Shown: positions 59,701 through 64,000 of the stretch, in pieces | Position numbering within the stretch: the first letter of the stretch is position 1 | Layout: each line of letters starts with the position of its first letter | Source: Burkholderiales bacterium | GTDB lineage: Bacteria; Pseudomonadota; Gammaproteobacteria; Burkholderiales; SG8-41 | Reading direction: 5' to 3' | NCBI GenBank assembly: GCA_030684405.1 | Contig: JAUXYA010000024.1 | Span: 1-64,000 of the forward strand | Length of the DNA stretch: 64,000 bases | Made by a program: the position numbers and the translations under genes | The notes under the pieces: model-generated | Told to the model about the DNA's origin: nothing | What the model saw: the letters and a program-made list of their open reading frames with translations, nothing else | Database searches by the model: none

Positions 59701-61117
59701 ACAGACTGCCATCCTTGCGGCGGTTGCAAATCTCCCCGTGCCATGTTTCGCCTCCGGAGATTGCGCACCACAGATCGTCGTAGAACCCGGGGGGATGTTC
59801 CCCGGACTTGAGCATTCGGTGGTTGCGTCCCAGCAGTTCCTCCCGCTGATAGCCGCTGATCATGCAAAACCGGGCGTTGACATAAACAATCGTTCCCGCT
59901 GCATCGGTCACACTGACGATGGCATGTGCATCCAGTGCCTGCTGGTACCGCTCGTGCTCATGGAGCATGGCGTGCAACAGCCTCGACTGCCGCACCGACT
60001 GGCGGAAACGCCGCGCCAGGATTGCCGCTGCCGTGGCCAGCTTTTGCGCTTCACCCGACCTGATGAACAGGCCGGACGCCGCTGAAACCGCCACTGCCCG
60101 CTGCAAATCGCGTTCATCCTCTTCGGCAAAAAAAATGACCGGCGCCTGTTCCTGCCCGAGTTCGTCGCGCAGGAGTGCGGCGAGCTCTGGTCCCGGGCAT
60201 TGGGGCATCCGCGCGCTGATTACCAGCACTTCCGCAGCAAACTCCTGCGATGCGTGCAGTGCCTGAAGCGGATCCCTGAGTTCCCTTACTTCCAGCCCGG
60301 CCTGTCGCAGCATCAATGCATGCGTGGCAAGGCGTCCCCCATCGCTCTCGATCAACAACGCGCGATAGGGTTCGGCAGATTGCAACGCAGCAGACTCTGC
60401 GATTGCCCGCAACAGCGTATCGGGAGACGCCGGCTTGTGCAGGCAAATGTCAACGCCGGCACCGTAGGCAGCCAGTTGTGCAGCCAGATTCTGTCCACCA
60501 ACCAGCATGATCACCGCCAGCCCCGGCCAGCGCTGCTTCACTTCGGCAAGCATGCGCTCACCTGCGACACCGCTCTCGAGCAGCGCATTGTTCACCATCA
60601 CTGCAGCAGGCGCTTCTCTCTGCGACAGGCAAGCATCATGCAAGGCATCAAGATCGCCGTATTCCACTACACGATAACCTGCTCCCTGCAGTACGCAGCA
60701 GAGGTACGCAATCTGGTCCGGATCGGTATCCACAACCGCCACGACAGGCGCCGCCGCACCTGCCGCCGCGGGCGCCAACAGGATGTCGGTGTTGCGAACC
60801 AGCGTCTTCGCAGCCGCAAGCAGTTGCGAAAAGGCCAGCCTGGCCGCTGAAGTCTGGCTCTCTCCGCGCAAAGTCGACACGGCGATCACGGCCTGCTGCA
60901 GGGTGCAGGCCGCATGAAAGACGTCGGCGAAATGCAGCGCACCGGCATCGTTGGCCAGGTTCCGCACTTCTTGCTGCAAGGACTCGAGTGGTGCAGTCTC
61001 ACCACACAATACTGCAGTCAACAGTTCTTCTATCCGCGCCAGGCGCTCCGGCAGCGCCGCAGAAAACTCGATCAACAGACTGCCGATTGGCCGTGGAAAG
61101 CGGTTTTGCAGATTCAT
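56732..61117 (-). CDS. Hybrid sensor histidine kinase with a LOV-type PAS domain
   Basis: Numbered from the ATG at 61117 (a TTG 15 nt upstream is an alternative), the 1461 residues comprise an Hpt-like helical region (about 10-110), two receiver-like domains (about 125-245 and 250-370), PAS (about 390-510), GAF (about 512-690), a LOV-type PAS (about 700-815), two further PAS units (about 825-1065), HisKA with His 1096, HATPase_c (LLSNAVKYN, DTGMGI, GVGLAI) and a receiver with Asp 1384 in LLDISLPG. GRNCRFLQG (738-746, Cys 741) is the flavin-adduct motif of blue-light receptors. No transmembrane helix is seen, so it should be cytoplasmic. It is probably co-transcribed with the kinase downstream. 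Confidence 0.93.
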   Translation of the reverse strand: MNLQNRFPRPIGSLLIEFSAALPERLARIEELLTAVLCGETAPLESLQQEVRNLANDAGALHFADVFHAACTLQQAVIAVSTLRGESQTSAARLAFSQLLAAAKTLVRNTDILLAPAAAGAAAPVVAVVDTDPDQIAYLCCVLQGAGYRVVEYGDLDALHDACLSQREAPAAVMVNNALLESGVAGERMLAEVKQRWPGLAVIMLVGGQNLAAQLAAYGAGVDICLHKPASPDTLLRAIAESAALQSAEPYRALLIESDGGRLATHALMLRQAGLEVRELRDPLQALHASQEFAAEVLVISARMPQCPGPELAALLRDELGQEQAPVIFFAEEDERDLQRAVAVSAASGLFIRSGEAQKLATAAAILARRFRQSVRQSRLLHAMLHEHERYQQALDAHAIVSVTDAAGTIVYVNARFCMISGYQREELLGRNHRMLKSGEHPPGFYDDLWCAISGGETWHGEICNRRKDGSLYWVQSTIVPFADEQGVPYRYVSIRTDVTHIKAVESRLRYHSMLQQMITDVAADFLAVPEEDMDAAVNRSLRASGELLGADRAYLFLYSEDGDLLSNTHEWCAPGIEPQMHKVQDMPSSALPWGLEQIRQKPFVIIDVAALPPEAAVEKALFEGQQIQSLIAVPLRSNGITKGFLGYDAVQSRRIWKADKAGLLLILGNFFYLAIQRERAARTLQANIDLLHLRERALEAAASGIAIANARDPLLPLIYVNAAFERITGYTRAEVIGRNCRFLQGDVRDEEAMETIRRGIAKEQPVEAVIRNCRKNGELFWNHLRLVPLRDTSGRLTHFIGVSEDVSESLISRQALQDSEIRLRNSQNYANIGTWDWNIQTGELFWSERIAPLFGYPEGELETKYENFLNAIHPGDRQKVVDAVDACIKRGEKYHIEHRCIWPNGEVRWLLESGDVVRGSDGEPQRMLGVVQDIDQRKRTELALAERQRQLHEAQEVAHLGSYDWDPVSGELLWSDEHFRLWGLAPQSTTPSYALFRQGIHPEDVVRVEETLQRALGGGRDYECVHRVVWPDGSNHYIRGLGTVRLDDAGRAVRMSGTAQDVTWQIKAEEALVLAKEEAEQASRAKSEFLSRMSHELRTPMNAVLGFAQLLDVDDALDERQRKWVREITKGGRHLLELINEVLDLSRIESGNIEFSFEVVDCEELVADCLQMISPLAAQRGITVSSANLAGKAVRADRMRLKQILLNLLSNAVKYNREQGMLQVFAEDPGGDRLRLMVRDTGMGIDEHRLTELFQPFRRLVGKSSTVEGAGVGLAITRRLAELMGGQTGVESRAGEGSTFWVELPAERLPYAAVPPHSGIRPVRDRATGGQHVVLYIEDNRANLKLVEQLLARRSDIGLFLANTPQLGIDLAQQHRPDLILLDISLPGISGFQVLNLLRASEDCAETPVIAISANAMPQDITKGRAAGFAEYLTKPLDVAAFYRVIDRYLKTAGRSGASP

Positions 61118-61132
61118 GGGGACGATGGCCAA

Positions 61133-61621
61133 GATTGAAAATTGGTCCTGATTGAGTGAAACGTATCACGGCGACACCTGCCGCATCCCGCACCGGAGAC
61201 GCTGGGAGCGTTATTTTTCAGGCGCCGGGGCCTGCCCGGGCACATGAGGTCAGCCCGGTCATGCAAACCGGCGATGATCGTCGCCACGTATCAGCCACCC
61301 GAAAAACAGTCTGATTGGCAAGGCTGCATTGACTCTGCCTGTGCCCAGGAATATTACCTTTGTATTATATAAGGGAAAGGGATTTCAGACGTGCCGCCGC
61401 CTGGTTCACCCTCCATCCCCGTCACTGGCATCGTATTGTTGCCGTTGCTTTCTGATGAGTTGCTCAACCGCGCAATAGACAGCAGGCGGCCGCATCCATA
61501 ATCCGGCTTTACGGCCGATTCCGGCAAAACTTGAGGCTGGTCCGCGGGTTCATGGACGGTCTTAAGGCATTTTTATATTCCCTCCATAATCGCCGGGTGG
61601 ACGCGATGGATCACGGTGGCC
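61133..61621. other. Intergenic region without a recognisable gene
   Basis: About 490 bp between the kinase gene and the terminator of the amidohydrolase. No ORF with coding character was found. An AT-rich patch at 61350-61372 contains promoter-like hexamers on both strands but no convincing pair directed at a gene. Confidence 0.6.
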
Positions 61622-61645
61622 AAAAAAAAGCGCGGTCTCCCGCGC
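61622..61645 (-). terminator. Intrinsic terminator of the amidohydrolase gene
   Basis: On the minus strand the stem GCGCGG/CCGCGC (61630-61645, 4-nt loop) is followed by eight T (61622-61629). It lies 23 bp past the stop codon at 61669. Confidence 0.9.
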
Positions 61646-61668
61646 CTTCGATGCCTGCGACCTCAAAC

Positions 61669-63177
61669 TCAGGTTTTCTTCGCGACAAACCCGTAGGCCA
61701 TGTTGGTGCGCCCCGGCCCTTCCTGCTCGTAGGTTTCCTTGATCTGCGCCACACGGTCGACGATGATTTCCGCCTGCTGTTTCGGCGTCACGTGGTACAA
61801 GCGTGCGTTGTTGCCGCCGAAAATGGCGTTTTTGACCGGGCCGTCGGCGGCGCCGAGCGGCCGGTAGCCATACTTCTTTTGCATGTCCTCGGGAATCTCC
61901 AGACGGCGCAGGGCTTCGATCTGCCACTGCGGCGCGCCGGTCCACACCGCGTCGGTACCCCACACCACGTTGCTGCTGCCGAGGCCCTTGATCAGCGTCC
62001 CCATCACCGCCGCGCCGAGCCGCGGGTTGGCGGTAGTGGTCCAGGCAAAAAGCTGGCCGAGGTCGCCGTAGACATTCTTGACACCGTACTTCTCCGGGAT
62101 CTCGGCAAGGTCGGTGACCCACTCGATGCGGCCGGTTTTCTCGAAATGCTCCCAAGCGGCCTTCGGCGCGTTGGGGCCAGTCCAGCGCCAGCCCGAGTGA
62201 TAGATGATGAAATTCAGCTGGGGCCAGTCCTTCGCCGCCTTGCCCACGTCGCGCACGTCCGAGTATTCGAGCAGATGCGGAAACTTCTGCTCGATCTGGG
62301 GCGGAAACAAACCCTTGTGGATGCACACGTTCTTCAGGCTCGGATTGGTCTTGCTCCACTTCAACAGCTTCTCGTAAAACGGGTACATCACCTTTTCATC
62401 ATCGAGGCGGAAAGGCCACTTTGAGAGGTGCTTGTTGGTGTTGTCGCCGATGGTGTAGCCCTTCCATGAATCGGGCTTGAGCCGCGCCTGCTCCTCCTCT
62501 ACCTTGTCCAGCCAGCCGGCATGTCCGGGCGTGAATATCGCATGCGAAAAGCTGCGCCGGGTGCCTGCCTCCTTGTTGATCTTCTCGCGCGCAGCGTACT
62601 TCATGTCGTTGGTCAGGAAGGAAAACGCGGGATCGACCGAATAGGAGCCACTGATGCAGCCGACCTTGGTGTCGCTGTCGAGGTAGATCTCCTTGAAGTA
62701 GTTCGGAAACTTCAGGTCGTCGATGGTCTGCTCCTTTTCGCCGATCTGCAGGTTCCAACCGAGCTTGCCCACGGTCGCGCGCTGGGCGACAAATGTCTTG
62801 ATCGGTGTGTCGTCGCGCAGGAAATGCGTGTGCATGTCCATGATGAACTGGTTCTTCAGCGCCTTCGCCCGCTCGTTGGCCATTTCCGGAGTGGCGGCCT
62901 CGGCACGGCTGACCATGTAGAACGGGCCATAGGTTTCGTTCATGGCGACGAAAGCGGCCGCCATTCCAGCGGCCGACTGGAAGAAACGACGACGGCTGAC
63001 CCCCTGCTTGCGCGCGAGTTCGGCGCCGTACTCCTTGATCCGCCCCTCGAACTCGCGCTGCTTCTCGGTCTGAGGCGGAGGCATGTACTCGTCGCTGGAC
63101 ACGCACTGCACGGGAATCGGCGACGGGAATATCGATTCTGCGGGGTCTAGCTGTTCGAGCTCTTCCGGGCTAAGCAT
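61669..63177 (-). CDS. Amidohydrolase-family protein with an internal twin-arginine signal
   Basis: From the ATG at 63177 (GAGGGAG upstream) the protein has 502 residues. A hydrophilic leader of about 60 residues precedes SRRRFFQSAAGMAAAF (from 61), a Tat-type motif with cleavage possible near EAAT at about 95. The hydrolase domain begins MDMHTHF (HxH) and contains CIHKGLFPPQIEQKFPH, NFIIYHSGWRW and a late VVWGTDAVW with the catalytic Asp. Export of a folded metalloenzyme is likely. An upstream frame to 63303 lacks a ribosome-binding site. It has its own terminator. Substrate unknown. Confidence 0.87.
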   Translation of the reverse strand: MLSPEELEQLDPAESIFPSPIPVQCVSSDEYMPPPQTEKQREFEGRIKEYGAELARKQGVSRRRFFQSAAGMAAAFVAMNETYGPFYMVSRAEAATPEMANERAKALKNQFIMDMHTHFLRDDTPIKTFVAQRATVGKLGWNLQIGEKEQTIDDLKFPNYFKEIYLDSDTKVGCISGSYSVDPAFSFLTNDMKYAAREKINKEAGTRRSFSHAIFTPGHAGWLDKVEEEQARLKPDSWKGYTIGDNTNKHLSKWPFRLDDEKVMYPFYEKLLKWSKTNPSLKNVCIHKGLFPPQIEQKFPHLLEYSDVRDVGKAAKDWPQLNFIIYHSGWRWTGPNAPKAAWEHFEKTGRIEWVTDLAEIPEKYGVKNVYGDLGQLFAWTTTANPRLGAAVMGTLIKGLGSSNVVWGTDAVWTGAPQWQIEALRRLEIPEDMQKKYGYRPLGAADGPVKNAIFGGNNARLYHVTPKQQAEIIVDRVAQIKETYEQEGPGRTNMAYGFVAKKT

Positions 63178-63320
63178 GGCAACTCCCTCCTCGACTGAAT
63201 GGATTGCTGAGCATGCACCGCGCAGGGGCCGTTCGCGGGACGGTCTGATGTTCTGGGTGCGAGGCGTCTCAGGAGTTTGCGACGCGGTCAGCCACGGTGT
63301 CAAACCGCGGCGGCGAAAAC

Positions 63321-63743
63321 CTACTTGACGATCTGCAACCGCGGTCGGCCACCCGGAGCCGGGGCATCCGGCTTCGGATCATCCGGCTGTTCGGGGGAAG
63401 ATGGGATGGACACCGGCGCGGTGGACTGTGCCTGGGATTCCTCCGGGAAGAACAGGCCCTGACCGTTTTCGCGCGCGAATATGCCCTGAACAGCGGACAC
63501 CGGTATCGAGCATTCTCGCGACACTCCTCCGAAACGTGCCGAAAACTGGATCAGGTCCTGGCCGATGGTCAGCTTGTGGGTCGCGTCGTAACTGAGATTG
63601 AGCACGATCTCGCCGTTTTTGACGTGCTCCATGGGAACGCGGGTGTTCTCGTCGAGCTTCACCGACAGGTACGGCGTGAAGCCGCTGTCGCAGGCCCATT
63701 CGTGGACCGCGCGGATCAGGTACGGTTTGGTGGAACGCTCCAT
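63321..63743 (-). CDS. sspB: ClpXP protease specificity-enhancing factor SspB
   Basis: The 140-residue protein matches SspB: KPYLIRAVHEWACDSGFTPYLSV, NGEIVLNLSYDATHKLTIGQDLIQFSARFGGVSRECSIPVSAVQGIFARENGQGLFF, then an acidic, Pro-rich flexible linker and a short basic end (RPRLQIVK) equivalent to the ClpX-binding tail. It tethers ssrA-tagged substrates to ClpXP in the cytoplasm. It follows sspA on the same strand, the usual operon. No ribosome-binding site is obvious before the ATG; a palindromic repeat occupies the upstream gap. Confidence 0.95.
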   Translation of the reverse strand: MERSTKPYLIRAVHEWACDSGFTPYLSVKLDENTRVPMEHVKNGEIVLNLSYDATHKLTIGQDLIQFSARFGGVSRECSIPVSAVQGIFARENGQGLFFPEESQAQSTAPVSIPSSPEQPDDPKPDAPAPGGRPRLQIVK

Positions 63744-63765
63744 TATGATTCAGCGATGAATGATG

Positions 63766-63833
63766 AGTGATGAGTGATGAACGGAATCATGGGAGCAGTT
63801 TTGCTCATCGTTCATCACTCCTCGCTCATCACT
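63766..63833. repeat. Inverted repeat in the sspA-sspB gap
   Basis: AGTGATGAGTGATGAACG (63766-63783) is matched in inverted form by 63809-63833, which starts CGTTCATCACTC and ends GCTCATCACT (7 extra bases inside). It fills nearly the whole 91-bp gap between the sspA stop and sspB start, so the sspAB transcript could fold here. Confidence 0.82.
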
Positions 63834-63834
63834 G

Positions 63835-64000
63835 TCATTTCCGCATCACTTTTTCTGATGCGGTCAGCGCATCAATGTAGGCCGGCCGGCTGAACAGCCG
63901 TTCGGCGTACTTCATCAGTGGCGCCGCCTGCTTGCCGAGCTGGATGCCGTAATGGTCAAGACGCCACAGCAAAGGCGCGATCGCCACGTCGAGCATCGAG
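63835..64000 (-). CDS. sspA: Stringent starvation protein A (3' end only)
   Basis: The last 54 codons run off the right edge. They read SMLDVAIAPLLWRLDHYGIQ, then LGKQAAPLMKYAERLFSRPA and YIDALTASEKVMRK before TGA (63835-63837). This is the C-terminal helical part of the glutathione-S-transferase-like SspA, an RNA-polymerase-associated regulator. The position upstream of sspB on the same strand supports it. The N-terminal part is outside the window. Confidence 0.9.
   Translation of the reverse strand, partial: SMLDVAIAPLLWRLDHYGIQLGKQAAPLMKYAERLFSRPAYIDALTASEKVMRK

Noticed and set aside
61329-61357. TTGACT-17 bp-TATTAC on the plus strand, a possible sRNA promoter
   Set aside because: The -10 match is only 4 of 6, there is no downstream + strand terminator or conserved structure, and no gene follows.

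Overview
The window looks like chromosome of a high-GC betaproteobacterium, most likely Burkholderiales. Supporting signs are three intact Bug (TctC-type) periplasmic binding proteins plus a decayed fourth, the sspA-sspB pair at the right edge, a tRNA-Tyr/Gly/Thr cluster in the order that usually precedes tuf at the left edge, and TRIC, YgiQ and glycine-zipper proteins typical of the group. There is no rRNA, CRISPR array, prophage or intact transposon. The content is mostly accessory catabolism and transport.

Layout. 1-470: three tRNAs on the minus strand with a consensus promoter. 0.8-5.2 kb: SDR, ADP-forming acyl-CoA synthetase, crotonase, membrane protein. 5.2-8.0 kb: YgiQ radical SAM protein and a membrane protein. 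8.1-13.3 kb (minus): OYE flavoenzyme, SLC13-type carboxylate carrier, HpcH-type aldolase and IlvD/Edd dehydratase, which together look like a sugar-acid route. 13.4-21.1 kb: LVIVD-repeat protein, Bug protein, two ModA-like binding proteins and a TAXI protein without visible signal peptides, a glycine-zipper protein, and a DHDPS-like aldolase with a LigI-like amidohydrolase. 21.3-29.1 kb: a ceramidase-fold membrane protein, then a seven-gene minus-strand cluster (isocitrate-lyase-superfamily lyase, LeuC/LeuD-like hydro-lyase, HbpS/GlcG protein, cupin, D-threonine-aldolase-like PLP enzyme, beta-hydroxyacid dehydrogenase), with a second lyase diverging from it. 29.2-36.7 kb: Bug protein, possible IS3-type end, SDR/acyl-CoA dehydrogenase/acyl-CoA synthetase operon, MFS carrier, Bug pseudogene. 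36.8-44.5 kb: small conserved protein, TRIC channel, ThDP enzyme with 2-hydroxyacid dehydrogenase, three MFS carriers. 44.9-51.5 kb: Bug protein coupled to a 68-residue ORF, lipoprotein, Gld-like ABC operon, tRNA-Thr. 51.6-61.1 kb: a dehydrogenase and two giant hybrid histidine kinases, one with a near-canonical LOV photosensor domain. 61.7-64.0 kb: Tat-type amidohydrolase, sspB and the 3' end of sspA.

Repeats. Intergenic gaps carry several families. The most interesting is a 20-bp AT-rich element, consensus AATAAAAACAANTACTTATA, seen six times in this GC-rich window. Others are long imperfect palindromes of CACAGAG units (three), one of CAGGAT units, and several CCGGCGAAAGCCGG-type palindromes.

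The strongest leads for undescribed biology are the LOV hybrid kinase, whose upstream Hpt-like and receiver-like domains have all lost their phospho-acceptors; the LeuCD-like/lyase/dehydrogenase cluster, which resembles the dimethylmaleate hydratase plus 2,3-dimethylmalate lyase module; the leaderless solute-binding proteins; and the 20-bp repeat. All functions are read from motifs and neighbourhood; no database search was run.
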